From NCBI RefSeq assembly GCF_029945705.1, contig NZ_JAQSDC010000043.1, positions 51,256 to 115,255 on the forward strand: a stretch of 64,000 nucleotides of DNA, read 5' to 3'. A model generated the notes under the pieces. It searched no databases, had not been told where the DNA came from, and saw only the letters and a program-made list of their open reading frames with translations. Numbering within the stretch: the stretch's first letter is position 1; every line of letters starts with the position of its first letter. A program made the translations under genes and the position numbers. Positions 46,189 to 54,749 of this stretch are shown one piece after another. This DNA is from Methylotenera sp. GTDB taxonomy: Bacteria; Pseudomonadota; Gammaproteobacteria; Burkholderiales; Methylophilaceae.

Positions 46189-47539
46189 TACATAATTCCT
46201 TTAAAAAATCATTAAATAATCGTACTAACTTTGTAATATCAGCCTCAGTTGTAGCGGGGCAAATCAACATCATGTTGTGAAATGGTGTGAGTAAAACGCC
46301 ACGATTGAGTAAATATAAATGTATGGCAGACTCTATCGTGTCATTTTGTGCGGCGCGTGCTTCTGTGGCATTTTGGGGTGGCTTTTCGCAAAACTGCAAT
46401 TCAAGCCGAGCACCCATGCGGCTAATATTCCAAGGTAAATTATGTACCGCGATAGCGGTGCTTAATTGAGTTTCTAGCATAGCGGCCAGTGCAAGCATGT
46501 GTTGGTATGCCGCTTCGGTAGCGGTTTCACGCAACGTTGCGTTGATGGCTGCTAGCGTCATCATATTGCCAGACAAGGTCGTGCCTATGCCAGAATGCCC
46601 AGCAGGTGCGTTATCTTTGGCGGCTTTCATTCGGTCTGCCATGGTCTCGCTAAAGCCATAGGCTGCTGCTGGTAAGCCACCTGCGATGGGTTTGCCAACC
46701 ACTAAGAAATCAGGCGTGACGCAGTTGGCTTTAGCCCAGCCGCCACGTGCGGTTGATATTGTATGGGTTTCATCTAGCGTTAATAAAGTGCCGTATTTTG
46801 TGGTGAGCGTGCGCAAGTTTTCAATAAAACCATTTTGTGGTAACACCATACCGCAGTTGGTGAGCGCGGGTTCTGTGAGTAGCACTGCGACATCACCTTT
46901 GGCTAATTCTCGTTCAACGGCGGCTAAATCATTAAAGGGTACCGCTGTTGTATGTAGGCCTAAGTCATACACTTGGCCTAACAAGCTGGCTCGGTTGACC
47001 GTTTTTCCGTCAATAATATCTATTTCAGTGTCGTCAATTGTTCCATGATAACAACCATCAAATACTAGTAGCTTGTTCCTACCTGTGACGGCACGTGCCC
47101 AGCGCAACACAAAGCGATTTGCATCGGTCGCGGTGGTGGCCAGCTGCCAATAATCCAAGCCAAAGAAATCGCTTAGTGCTTCGCCAACATCAGGCGCGAT
47201 TGTTGATGGCAACATTGCTGTATAGCCGCGACTGGCTTGTGCGGCGATAGCTTTAGCGACTGCCGCAGGGCTATGCCCAAACATGGCGCCTGTGTCACCC
47301 AAGCAGAAGTCTGTGTAGTCAATACCGTCAGCACAGGTGAAGTGTGCACCTTCGGCATGACTGATAAATAGGGGAACAGGCGTACCCCAATCGTTCATCC
47401 AATGCATCGGTACGCCGTACAGAAAGTGTTGGTTAGCCTTGGTTGATAATTCGGCAGACTTGGGATGCAACTTCACGTATTTGGTGCGTTCACTTGCGAG
47501 CAGCCCGCTAGCATTAGTGATTAAGTTGGTATTTAACAT
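46181..47539 (-). CDS. Class III aminotransferase, glutamate-1-semialdehyde aminomutase-like
   Basis: A PLP enzyme of 452 residues with YTDFCLGDTGAMFGHSPAAV, FVLRWARAVTGRNKLLVFDGCYHGTIDD, PLP Lys283 in VVGKPIAGGLPAAAYG and GIGTTLSGNMMTLAAI. The pattern resembles the HemL branch, but the usual FDEV is TLDETHT, and the N-terminus carries an extended HWMNDWGTPVPLF segment, so it is not HemL itself. The substrate is unknown; the surroundings (ureohydrolase, PuuB, cupin) suggest an amino or guanidino acid. ATG at 47539 is preferred over TTG at 47548. It is divergent from the ureohydrolase gene. Confidence 0.82.
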   Translation of the reverse strand: MLNTNLITNASGLLASERTKYVKLHPKSAELSTKANQHFLYGVPMHWMNDWGTPVPLFISHAEGAHFTCADGIDYTDFCLGDTGAMFGHSPAAVAKAIAAQASRGYTAMLPSTIAPDVGEALSDFFGLDYWQLATTATDANRFVLRWARAVTGRNKLLVFDGCYHGTIDDTEIDIIDGKTVNRASLLGQVYDLGLHTTAVPFNDLAAVERELAKGDVAVLLTEPALTNCGMVLPQNGFIENLRTLTTKYGTLLTLDETHTISTARGGWAKANCVTPDFLVVGKPIAGGLPAAAYGFSETMADRMKAAKDNAPAGHSGIGTTLSGNMMTLAAINATLRETATEAAYQHMLALAAMLETQLSTAIAVHNLPWNISRMGARLELQFCEKPPQNATEARAAQNDTIESAIHLYLLNRGVLLTPFHNMMLICPATTEADITKLVRLFNDFLKELCSE

Positions 47540-47619
47540 GATGAGCAACTTTAAATTTAAAATTTTGAGCTTTAAAATAAACTAAGTGGTTCTAACAAAA
47601 ATGCTAAATTGGCTCTATT

Positions 47620-47645
47620 TGTTAAACCAAAGATTTAGTTTAACA
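47620..47645. promoter_or_regulatory. Inverted repeat in the aminotransferase/ureohydrolase divergent region
   Basis: TGTTAAAC and GTTTAACA are perfect inverted arms with a 10-bp spacer, the same geometry as the dyad ahead of the puuR-like gene. Candidate operator for the divergent pair. Confidence 0.4.
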
Positions 47646-47674
47646 TTTAATGAATAGTCTGCATAAATAATGCG

Positions 47675-47689
47675 TACAAATATTTTGTA
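47675..47689. promoter_or_regulatory. Second dyad in the same divergent region
   Basis: TACAAA-TAT-TTTGTA is a perfect 15-bp dyad, 47 bp before the ureohydrolase start. Candidate operator; the regulator is not known. Confidence 0.4.
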
Positions 47690-47735
47690 TAAATGTATGC
47701 TAATGGTAAATTAATTGAATTGAAGGGAGAGGCTT

Positions 47736-48704
47736 ATGGATCACGGTTTTGCATTTAGTTCAGTAGGAGGTTTTCTAGGCCTGCCGATCACAAACCAGTC
47801 TATATCAGATTCGGGAAATAAGTCTGAGCAAACAATGACTGCTGGTACTTTCGCCGTTGCCGGTATTACTTGGGATGGCTGCGTGACTAACCGCCCTGGC
47901 GCTCGCTTCGGGCCCAATGCCATACGCCAAGCCAGCCATATGCTATGCGGTGATGAGCATCCCTTATTTGATGTCACACCTGTCGACAATACCGTAGATT
48001 TAGGGAATTTACTGTTGCCCAATACTAGCCTAGAAAGCATGCGTACTGCGCTCATGCCTCAAGCCAGTGCATTAATTGGTCAATACGAAATGGTCTGGCT
48101 GGGTGGCGACCACTCCATTACCCTGCCTTTATTACATGCTTACTTTGCACATTACAAGCAGCCGCTTGCTTGCATTCATTTTGATGCGCATTGTGACACT
48201 TGGGAAAGCCATTTTGGTGAGCCTTCTGGTCATGGCACTTGGGTATATGAAGCGATTACAGAAGGTTTGGTCGACCCCAAATGTTTTATACAAATAGGCA
48301 TACGTTCTTCTGGTGAGCGTGCTGCACGCGAGTTTGTGAATGACCAAGGCGGGCGGATTTTTACTGCGCGTGAGCTACGTGGCAAAGATGGTGCCGCGCT
48401 ACAAAGTGTGATTGACGAAGTACGCGAGCGCTTGGCAAAGGCGGGTAATCCTCCCTTATATTTAAGCTTCGATATTGATGCATTAGATCCAGCCTTTGCC
48501 CCAGGTACAGGTACGCCAGAGGTCGGCGGGTTAACGACTGCGCAAGCCATGACACTGCTAGAGGCTTGGCATGATTTGAATTGGGTTGGCATGGATTTAT
48601 GTGAGGTATCTCCGCCTTATGATCATGCGGAGTTAACTTCAAATGCTGCAGCCACATTGATATGGACATGGTTGTGTGGCCGCATTGTGGCTAAAAAAAT
48701 CTAA
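47736..48704 (+). CDS. speB: Agmatinase-family ureohydrolase
   Basis: Hydrolyses a guanidino compound to urea and an amine; agmatine to putrescine is the commonest reaction. The 322-residue protein has all metal-ligand motifs: GGDH at 123-126, DAHCD at 150-154 and DIDALDP beginning at 246, plus HGTWVYEAITEGLVDP, which is agmatinase-like. AGGGAG precedes the ATG. It is followed by puuB after 16 bp, so urea release and amine oxidation are probably co-expressed. Guanidinobutyrase or guanidinopropionase activity cannot be excluded. Confidence 0.88.
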   Translation: MDHGFAFSSVGGFLGLPITNQSISDSGNKSEQTMTAGTFAVAGITWDGCVTNRPGARFGPNAIRQASHMLCGDEHPLFDVTPVDNTVDLGNLLLPNTSLESMRTALMPQASALIGQYEMVWLGGDHSITLPLLHAYFAHYKQPLACIHFDAHCDTWESHFGEPSGHGTWVYEAITEGLVDPKCFIQIGIRSSGERAAREFVNDQGGRIFTARELRGKDGAALQSVIDEVRERLAKAGNPPLYLSFDIDALDPAFAPGTGTPEVGGLTTAQAMTLLEAWHDLNWVGMDLCEVSPPYDHAELTSNAAATLIWTWLCGRIVAKKI

Positions 48705-48720
48705 TCGGAAGGTAAAAAGT

Positions 48721-50061
48721 ATGTCTGCCGCTACAGAATTAAAGCTTACACAAAACTCATATTACGCGGCGAGTGCGAACGAACAGCCTATTTATTCTAA
48801 ACTTGAGTCGAATATCGAAGCTGATGTTTGCGTGGTTGGAGGTGGCTTTGCTGGATTATCTGCCGCGATAGAGTTAGCAGATCGAGGTTACTCCGTAGTC
48901 GTGTTAGAAGCTAAACACATAGGTTGGGGCGCAAGTGGTCGCAATGGTGGGCAAATCATTGCAGGTTTAGCCTGTGAGCAAGAGGTGATTGAAAAAGCAT
49001 TGGGTTTTGACGCGGCAAAAAAAGTGTGGGGCATGTCGCTGGAGGCTCTAGATTTGGTGCGGGAGCGCGTTAAACGCTTTGATATTGATTGTGACTTAAG
49101 CGATGGTTTTCTAGGTGTTTCGGTCAATGCGAAAAAAGGTGCATCTCTGAGAAGTTGGTATGAGGATATGGCAAAGCGCTACCAATATGACGCTGATGCA
49201 GAATGGATAGAGCCTAAAGATCTGCGAAAATGGATAGATAGCCCGCGCTATTTCAACGGTTATTTTGATAAGCGCTCGGGACATTTGCATCCACTTAATT
49301 ATTGCCTAGGTTTGGCTAAAGGCGCCAGCCGCATTGGCGTACGTGTTTTCCAGAATTCAGCGGTAACGGCAATGCAGCAAGCTAATGCCAGTAATCATGA
49401 CTTAACTTCTTTGCATACGGCAACAGGCAGTGTGAAAGCGAAATTTGTAGTACTGGCTGGCAATATGTATTTACCTGAAATTTCACCAAAACTTGCGCCA
49501 AGTTTAGCTAAGCGCATTATGCCTGTTGGTACATATATTGTTGCTACCGAGCCGATTGCACCTAGTTTAGCTAGCCAATTAATCCCCACTAATTCGGCCG
49601 TTTGTGACACTAATTTTGTGCTCGATTACTTTAGGTTTTCTGCAAAAACTCAAGCCAGTGGGCCACGGATGATTTATGGCGGACGTGTAAGTTATAGCGC
49701 TTTAACACCACCTAATTTGACACAGAATATGCAAGCACGCATGGCTGAAACTTTTCCACAACTTAAAGACACCAAAGTGGATTTTACTTGGGGTGGCTTC
49801 GTCGATATTACGATGAATCGTGCGCCAGATTTCGGAAAAATTTCGCCTAATGTATATTATTTACAAGGTTTTTCAGGGCATGGTGTGGCGTTGACTGGCT
49901 TGGCAGGAAAGCTAGTTGCCGAGGCTATAGCAGGTCAGGCGGAACGTTTAGATTTGTTAGCAAGCATCAAACATCACGATTTTCCTGGAGGAAAATTATT
50001 GCGTACACCTGCATTAGTGCTGGGTATGTTGTGGTATCAGTTGCGAGACAAGTTGGGTTGA
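48721..50061 (+). CDS. puuB: Gamma-glutamylputrescine oxidoreductase-like FAD enzyme (PuuB)
   Basis: PuuB oxidises gamma-glutamylputrescine to the aldehyde. The 446-residue protein has the FAD fold VCVVGGGFAGLSAAIELADRG, WGASGRNGGQIIAG (characteristic of PuuB/OrdL), MIYGGRVSYSAL and the end YYLQGFSGHGVALTGLAGK. The frame is open from 48676, but the ATG at 48721 with GGAAGG upstream is clearly the start, and the extra codons overlap the ureohydrolase. Together with PuuA-like and PatD it supplies steps one to three of a Puu-type route, though split over the region. Confidence 0.88.
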   Translation: MSAATELKLTQNSYYAASANEQPIYSKLESNIEADVCVVGGGFAGLSAAIELADRGYSVVVLEAKHIGWGASGRNGGQIIAGLACEQEVIEKALGFDAAKKVWGMSLEALDLVRERVKRFDIDCDLSDGFLGVSVNAKKGASLRSWYEDMAKRYQYDADAEWIEPKDLRKWIDSPRYFNGYFDKRSGHLHPLNYCLGLAKGASRIGVRVFQNSAVTAMQQANASNHDLTSLHTATGSVKAKFVVLAGNMYLPEISPKLAPSLAKRIMPVGTYIVATEPIAPSLASQLIPTNSAVCDTNFVLDYFRFSAKTQASGPRMIYGGRVSYSALTPPNLTQNMQARMAETFPQLKDTKVDFTWGGFVDITMNRAPDFGKISPNVYYLQGFSGHGVALTGLAGKLVAEAIAGQAERLDLLASIKHHDFPGGKLLRTPALVLGMLWYQLRDKLG

Positions 50062-50080
50062 TGGCCAGATAGTTGATTGA

Positions 50081-50113
50081 TTAGAGATGACCTTGAACTA
50101 AAATCATCCCTAA
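50081..50113. terminator. Possible stem-loop between convergent puuB and nrdB
   Basis: TTAGAGATGA and TCATCCCTAA pair with one mismatch around a 13-base loop in the 63-bp gap. There is no T tract, so terminator function is uncertain. Confidence 0.3.
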
Positions 50114-50124
50114 TTACTTGTACG

Positions 50125-51273
50125 TTAATCCCAACTCAAAGCGCCGCCAGTTTGGTACTCAGTTATGCGGGTTTCAAAAAAGTTTTTCTCTTTCTTTAAA
50201 TCCATCATTTCACTCATCCATGGGAATGGATTTGTCGCTCCAGGATACAACACATCTAAGCCAATCTGCGTACAACGACGGTTGGCAATAAAACGTAAAT
50301 ACTCTTTAAACATCGTAGCGTTTAACCCTAGTACGCCGCGTGGCATAGTCGCCTCTGCATAGCGATACTCTAACTCTACGCCTTGCTGCATCAAGCTTTT
50401 GATTTCCTCGCGGAACTCAGCTGTCCATAAATGCGGGTTTTCAAGTTTTATCGTATTAATTACATCAATGCCAAAATTACAGTGCATCGATTCATCACGC
50501 AAAATGTATTGATATTGCTCTGCCGCGCCTTGCATTTTATTTTGACGACCAAGTGCAAGAATCTGTACAAAGCCTACATAGAAAAATAAACCTTCCATAA
50601 TGCAAGCAAATACAATCAATGAGCGAAGCAATTTTTGGTCAGCCTCAGGCGTACCAGTTTTAAATGATGGGTCAGTTAAAATGTTGATGAATGGAATTAA
50701 AAAGTCATCCTTATCTTTAATGCTTGCCACTTCTTGGTAGGCATTAAAAACCTCAGATTCGTCTAAACCCAAACTTTCTACGATGTACTGATAAGCGTGC
50801 GTGTGAATGGCCTCTTCAAAGCCTTGACGTAGTAAATATTGGCGACATTCTGGTGCGGTAATGTGGCGGTAAGTGCCGAGTACAATATTGTTCGCAGCGA
50901 GCGAGTCAGCAGTAGTGAAGAAGCCTAAATTACGCTTCACGATTAAGCGTTCGTCATCAGTTAGTGCGGTGCTATCTTTCCATTGAGCAATATCCCGACT
51001 CATAGAAACCTCTTGCGGCATCCAATGGTTAGCACAGCCCGCTAAATACTTGTCCCAAGCCCAATGGTATTTAAACGGTACGAGCTGGTTAACGTCGGTT
51101 TGGCCGTTAATCATGCGCTTGTCAGAGGCGTTTACGCGGCCTGAGTGTGACGCTTGATTGGCTGCGACAGGTGCGGCTAATGGTGAAGTTACTGCATTAT
51201 TTCCCGCTACTTTTAATGCTGGCGTTGTTATTATTGTTTCTTCTAGTACCGCATCATCTTCAAATGAAAGCAT
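50125..51273 (-). CDS. nrdB: Class Ia ribonucleotide reductase beta subunit NrdB
   Basis: Carries the di-iron tyrosyl radical cofactor for aerobic deoxyribonucleotide synthesis. The 382-residue protein has iron-ligand and radical segments [20 protein letters not shown] and [14 protein letters not shown], and the C-terminal tail [18 protein letters not shown] that docks to NrdA. The N-terminal 40 residues are Ala/Thr-rich and variable. It is separated from nrdA by a 117-bp gap holding a REP-like pair but is on the same strand, so co-transcription from the riboswitch promoter is likely. Confidence 0.95.
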   Translation of the reverse strand: MLSFEDDAVLEETIITTPALKVAGNNAVTSPLAAPVAANQASHSGRVNASDKRMINGQTDVNQLVPFKYHWAWDKYLAGCANHWMPQEVSMSRDIAQWKDSTALTDDERLIVKRNLGFFTTADSLAANNIVLGTYRHITAPECRQYLLRQGFEEAIHTHAYQYIVESLGLDESEVFNAYQEVASIKDKDDFLIPFINILTDPSFKTGTPEADQKLLRSLIVFACIMEGLFFYVGFVQILALGRQNKMQGAAEQYQYILRDESMHCNFGIDVINTIKLENPHLWTAEFREEIKSLMQQGVELEYRYAEATMPRGVLGLNATMFKEYLRFIANRRCTQIGLDVLYPGATNPFPWMSEMMDLKKEKNFFETRITEYQTGGALSWD

Positions 51274-51301
51274 GATTTTTCCTTAATTTTGGTTGGTTGT
51301 T

Positions 51302-51382
51302 TTGTAGGAGCGACTTTTAGTCGCGAAAGCAATTTACTCCTCGCTCAGTATTGCTATTCGGGGCTGCAAGCCCCTCCTACAA
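51302..51382. repeat. REP-like inverted pair between nrdA and nrdB
   Basis: TTGTAGGAGCGACTTTTAGT begins a hairpin (GCGAC/GTCGC) at 51302-51325, and GGGGCTGCAAGCCCCTCCTACAA ends the facing copy at 51360-51382. The outer TTGTAGGAG and CTCCTACAA are perfect complements, so the whole 81 bp can fold as one cruciform, like a BIME. A third copy of the first type starts at 63977. Confidence 0.85.
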
Positions 51383-51390
51383 AAAACAAG

Positions 51391-54189
51391 TTATTGGCAA
51401 GATTCGCATTCTGGATTGTCGATACTGCACATTTTCGGCGCTTCTTCTAAGCTGGACGAAACTGCATTCAACTCCCCACCTGAACCTGTTGATTTCTCTG
51501 CGGCTGTTGCACCCAGTGAACGCAAGTAGTAAGTGGTTTTTAGGCCACGTTGCCAAGCTAGCAGATAGGTATCATTCAGTTTTTTGCCAGATGGAACGGC
51601 AAAATACAGGTTGAGTGATTGCGCTTGGTCTATCCATTTTTGGCGACGCGCTGCGGCTTCAATTAACCACGTTGGGTCAACATCAAACGCCGTTGCGTAG
51701 AGCTGTTTTAAATCAGCAGGTACGCGGTCGATTTTTTGTAAAGAGCCATCAAAGTATTTTAAATCAGACACCATGACCGCATCCCAAAGTCCGCGCGCTT
51801 TTAGGTCAATCACTAGTTGCTCATTCACAATAGTAAACTCGCCAGATAAGTTAGATTTAACGTATAGGTTTTGGTACTCAGGCTCAATGCTCGCAGAAAC
51901 GCCAACAATGTTAGAAATAGTTGCCGTTGGTGCAATAGCCACACAGTTAGAGTTGCGCATACCAACCTTTTGAATGCGGTTGCGTAAAGCATCCCAGTCT
52001 AGCGTTTTGCTTCTATCTACCTCTACATTGCCGCCACGTTCATTAAGTAATAAGTCTAATGTGTCTAGCGGCAAAATACCTTGGTCCCACAAGCTGCCTT
52101 TGAAGCTTGAGTAGGCGCCACGCTCTTCTGCTAACACTGTTGAAGCGTAATAAGCGTTGTAGCACACCATTTCCATCGCGCGGTCTGCAAACTCCACTGC
52201 TTCCATACTGGCGTAAGGAATGCGCATTGCGTGCAAGCAGTTTTGAAAGCCCATGATGCCCATGCCTACTGGCCTGTGGCGAGTATTAGCGTTGCGTGCT
52301 TTACCCACTGGGTAAAAGTTAATGTCCACTACGTTGTCTAACATACGCATGCCGATTTTAATGGTGGCTTGCAACTTGTCGTTATCTAGCACTAAGTTGC
52401 CGTCAACTTCAGTTAAATGTTGTAATAAGTTCACAGAACCCAAGTTACATACGGCAATTTCCGTTTCTGATGTATTTAGCGTGATTTCTGTACACAGGTT
52501 TGAGCTATGCACCACGCCCACATGTTGCTGTGGAGAGCGAATATTGCATGGATCTTTGAATGTAATCCAGGGATGGCCTGTTTCAAACAACATAGAAAGC
52601 ATCTTGCGCCACATTTGCAGCGCAGGAATTTTCTTAAAGAGTTTGATTTCGCCATTTTCGGCACGGCGTTCATATTCTACGTAAGCCGTTTCAAAGGCTT
52701 TGCCGTATTTATCATGTAAATCAGGTACATCAGAGGGTGAAAATAGTGTCCAATCGCCAGCCTCAGTCACGCGGCGCATAAATAGGTCTGGAATCCAATG
52801 CGCAGTATTCATATCGTGTGTGCGGCGACGGTCATCACCCGTGTTTTTGCGTAAATCTAAAAACTCTTCAATGTCTAAGTGCCAAGTTTCTAAATAGCCG
52901 CATACAGCACCCTTGCGTTTGCCACCTTGATTAACTGCAACAGCCGTATCGTTCACTACTTTTAAGAATGGGATAACGCCTTGGCTCTTGCCGTTTGTGC
53001 CTTTGATGCGCGCACCGAGTGAACGCACTGGTGTCCAGTCATTACCTAAACCGCCTGCGTACTTCTGCAACATGGCATTTTCTTTAATACCTTGGTAAAT
53101 GCCGTCTAAATCATCGCTCACAGTCGTTAAGTAGCAAGAAGAAAGCTGAGAGTGAAGGGTGCCAGCGTTAAATAAAGTGGGTGTTGAGCTCATAAAGTCG
53201 AATGTGCTCAATACATTATAGAACTCGATTGCACGGCTTTCTCGGTCAATTTCATTAATCGCTAAACCCATCGCTACGCGCATGAAGAAAATCTGTGGCA
53301 ATTCGATGCGGCGCTCTTCAATATGTAAAAAGTAGCGGTCATATAGGGTTTGTATGCCTAAATAACCAAATTGAAAATCACGCTCTTTTACCAAAGCTGC
53401 CGCTAGTTTAGTTAAGTCAAACTGCGCTAAACGTTGGTCTAGCAATTCTGCAGCTATGCCCATTTTGATGTAGCGCGGAAAATACTCTACGTATTGCGTG
53501 TCCATCTCAGCATGGCTAATACGCTCGCCTAAGACCTCTGCACGTACTAAATCTAGTTGTAAACGTGCAGTCACATAATTGTAAGCTGGCTCAGTTTCAA
53601 TCAGGCTCCGGGTCGATAAAATTAACGCCTTATAGACTTCTGTAAAGGGTATGCCATTGTATAAATCACGTACCGCTTGCTCAACCACTAGTGAAGGCTC
53701 AACATCATTTAAATTTAAGCAAGCCTCACTCACCATTTCATTGAGTTGATTAATGTCGAGGGGAATTAATTTGCCATCAATATTCACACTCAGCATATGA
53801 ACAGGTTCGGCAGATGGGTGGCTCGCTTTTTCAGCCGCACGTTCAGCGTTGCGTTTTTCACGGTAAAGCACATAAGCACGTGCTACATCGTGGTTGCCGT
53901 TGCGCATAAGTGCCAACTCTACTTGGTCTTGAATATCTTCAATGTGAATTGAGCCGCCAGCAGGTAAGCGACGCATTAGTGCGCTATTGACTAATTGGCT
54001 TAATGTAGCGACTTGGTCACGCACGCGTTGCGAGGCGCCACTTTGGTTGCCTTCAACCGCCAAAAATGCTTTAGTGATAGCGATAGAGATTTTATCGAGT
54101 GTAAATTGAACTGCAGCGCCATTGCGACGAATGACTTGTAATGTAGGTAAAGATAAGTCTGTATTAACAGAAGGTCTGACATCATCCAT
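51391..54189 (-). CDS. nrdA: Class Ia ribonucleotide reductase alpha subunit NrdA
   Basis: Reduces ribonucleoside diphosphates with NrdB. The 932-residue protein has two tandem ATP-cone domains (VIRRNGAAVQFTLDKISIAI and VNIDGKLIPLDINQLNEMV), the catalytic core with NAGTLHSQLSSCYL (redox Cys), NLCTEITLNTSETEIAVCNLGSVNL and PTATISNIVG, and C-terminal Cys in CSIDNPECESC for thioredoxin exchange. The open frame runs to 54312, but that part is leader. The ATG at 54189 follows AAGGGAA and begins the conserved sequence. Expression is predicted to be under the cobalamin riboswitch. Confidence 0.96.
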   Translation of the reverse strand: MDDVRPSVNTDLSLPTLQVIRRNGAAVQFTLDKISIAITKAFLAVEGNQSGASQRVRDQVATLSQLVNSALMRRLPAGGSIHIEDIQDQVELALMRNGNHDVARAYVLYREKRNAERAAEKASHPSAEPVHMLSVNIDGKLIPLDINQLNEMVSEACLNLNDVEPSLVVEQAVRDLYNGIPFTEVYKALILSTRSLIETEPAYNYVTARLQLDLVRAEVLGERISHAEMDTQYVEYFPRYIKMGIAAELLDQRLAQFDLTKLAAALVKERDFQFGYLGIQTLYDRYFLHIEERRIELPQIFFMRVAMGLAINEIDRESRAIEFYNVLSTFDFMSSTPTLFNAGTLHSQLSSCYLTTVSDDLDGIYQGIKENAMLQKYAGGLGNDWTPVRSLGARIKGTNGKSQGVIPFLKVVNDTAVAVNQGGKRKGAVCGYLETWHLDIEEFLDLRKNTGDDRRRTHDMNTAHWIPDLFMRRVTEAGDWTLFSPSDVPDLHDKYGKAFETAYVEYERRAENGEIKLFKKIPALQMWRKMLSMLFETGHPWITFKDPCNIRSPQQHVGVVHSSNLCTEITLNTSETEIAVCNLGSVNLLQHLTEVDGNLVLDNDKLQATIKIGMRMLDNVVDINFYPVGKARNANTRHRPVGMGIMGFQNCLHAMRIPYASMEAVEFADRAMEMVCYNAYYASTVLAEERGAYSSFKGSLWDQGILPLDTLDLLLNERGGNVEVDRSKTLDWDALRNRIQKVGMRNSNCVAIAPTATISNIVGVSASIEPEYQNLYVKSNLSGEFTIVNEQLVIDLKARGLWDAVMVSDLKYFDGSLQKIDRVPADLKQLYATAFDVDPTWLIEAAARRQKWIDQAQSLNLYFAVPSGKKLNDTYLLAWQRGLKTTYYLRSLGATAAEKSTGSGGELNAVSSSLEEAPKMCSIDNPECESCQ

Positions 54190-54198
54190 TTGGTTATT

Positions 54199-54215
54199 CC
54201 CTTTTTCAAAAAGGG
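54199..54215 (-). promoter_or_regulatory. Hairpin at the nrdA ribosome-binding site
   Basis: CCCTTTTT and AAAAAGGG flank a single base, so a 6-bp stem with a 5-base loop can form. The 3' arm is the AAGGG ribosome site of nrdA (start 54189). It is a candidate expression platform by which the riboswitch could control translation. Confidence 0.5.
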
Positions 54216-54284
54216 CAGGTAGCTTTAAAATTGGCGCGACTTGCTGACATATAGTCTGCACAAATATTAAAAACAGCATGGCGA

Positions 54285-54311
54285 ATAGTGAATGCATCAA
54301 TAGTGAATGCA
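54285..54311. repeat. 12-bp direct repeat in the nrdA leader
   Basis: ATAGTGAATGCA occurs at 54285-54296 and 54300-54311, a 15-bp period. It lies between the riboswitch aptamer and the nrdA start. Function unknown. Confidence 0.8.
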
Positions 54312-54410
54312 CTAGTCATCTGCCGAGGACACCCCGCCTCAAACGTTATAAAAATATTTTTACGCGCTTTTGCGATGATTAAAATTAACATCGTAAAAGG
54401 CACAAAAACG

Positions 54411-54631
54411 CACACGGCAGGTCTCCTGGCTCTCAGGTCATCGTTCTTTGTTGGCCTTCCCAAATTGACAATATCCAATTCAGTGGCAAGTGCTTTTTAA
54501 ACAAGCGTAACAAATAACTCGCTGATTACAGTTGCGGGGGCAGCTATGGCATAAGTATTTGAAAGTAGACTCAAACACCGCACCGTATTCCCTTTTATCT
54601 TACGTTTTGACTAAAACGTAAGAACCGTGTG
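54411..54631 (-). ncRNA. Cobalamin riboswitch upstream of nrdAB
   Basis: Reading the minus strand, the elements appear in canonical order. P1 5' arm CACACGG (54631-54625) comes first, then GGGAATACGGTG, then the B12-box core GCTGCCCCCGCAACTGTAA, then GCCACTG. GGGAAGG follows, then GAGAGCCAGGAGACCTGCC, closing with the P1 3' arm CCGTGTG (54417-54411). The two P1 arms pair perfectly. An extra hairpin (TTACGTTTT/AAAACGTAA) sits near the 5' end. The aptamer ends 222 nt before nrdA. Cobalamin riboswitches in front of class I reductase genes are known where a B12-dependent alternative exists. Confidence 0.95.
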
Positions 54632-54636
54632 ACAAC

Positions 54637-54666
54637 ACTATAGCGCAATATAGATGATTTTTTCAA
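54637..54666 (-). promoter_or_regulatory. Sigma-70-type promoter for riboswitch-nrdAB transcript
   Basis: On the minus strand TTGAAA (54666-54661) and TATAGT (54642-54637) are separated by 18 bp. The predicted start is a few bases before the first P1 arm of the riboswitch, so the transcript would begin just ahead of the aptamer. Confidence 0.65.
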
Positions 54667-54749
54667 TATAAAAACACTATATATTGATATTATTTTTTAA
54701 TTTTGTTTTATGCGATTGTTTTATATGGGATTTTTATTCCATTATTTAC

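Noticed and set aside
51351..51614. Plus-strand open frame at the nrdA/nrdB junction
   Set aside because: Made of REP-like repeat and the antisense of the nrdA end; no family features.
54190..54312. N-terminal extension of NrdA giving 973 residues
   Set aside because: The extra 41 residues are leader sequence; a ribosome site and the conserved protein start lie at 54189.
54206..54478. 90-residue minus-strand open frame over the riboswitch
   Set aside because: It is the translated aptamer and leader of nrdA; conservation there is of RNA elements and no known domain is seen.
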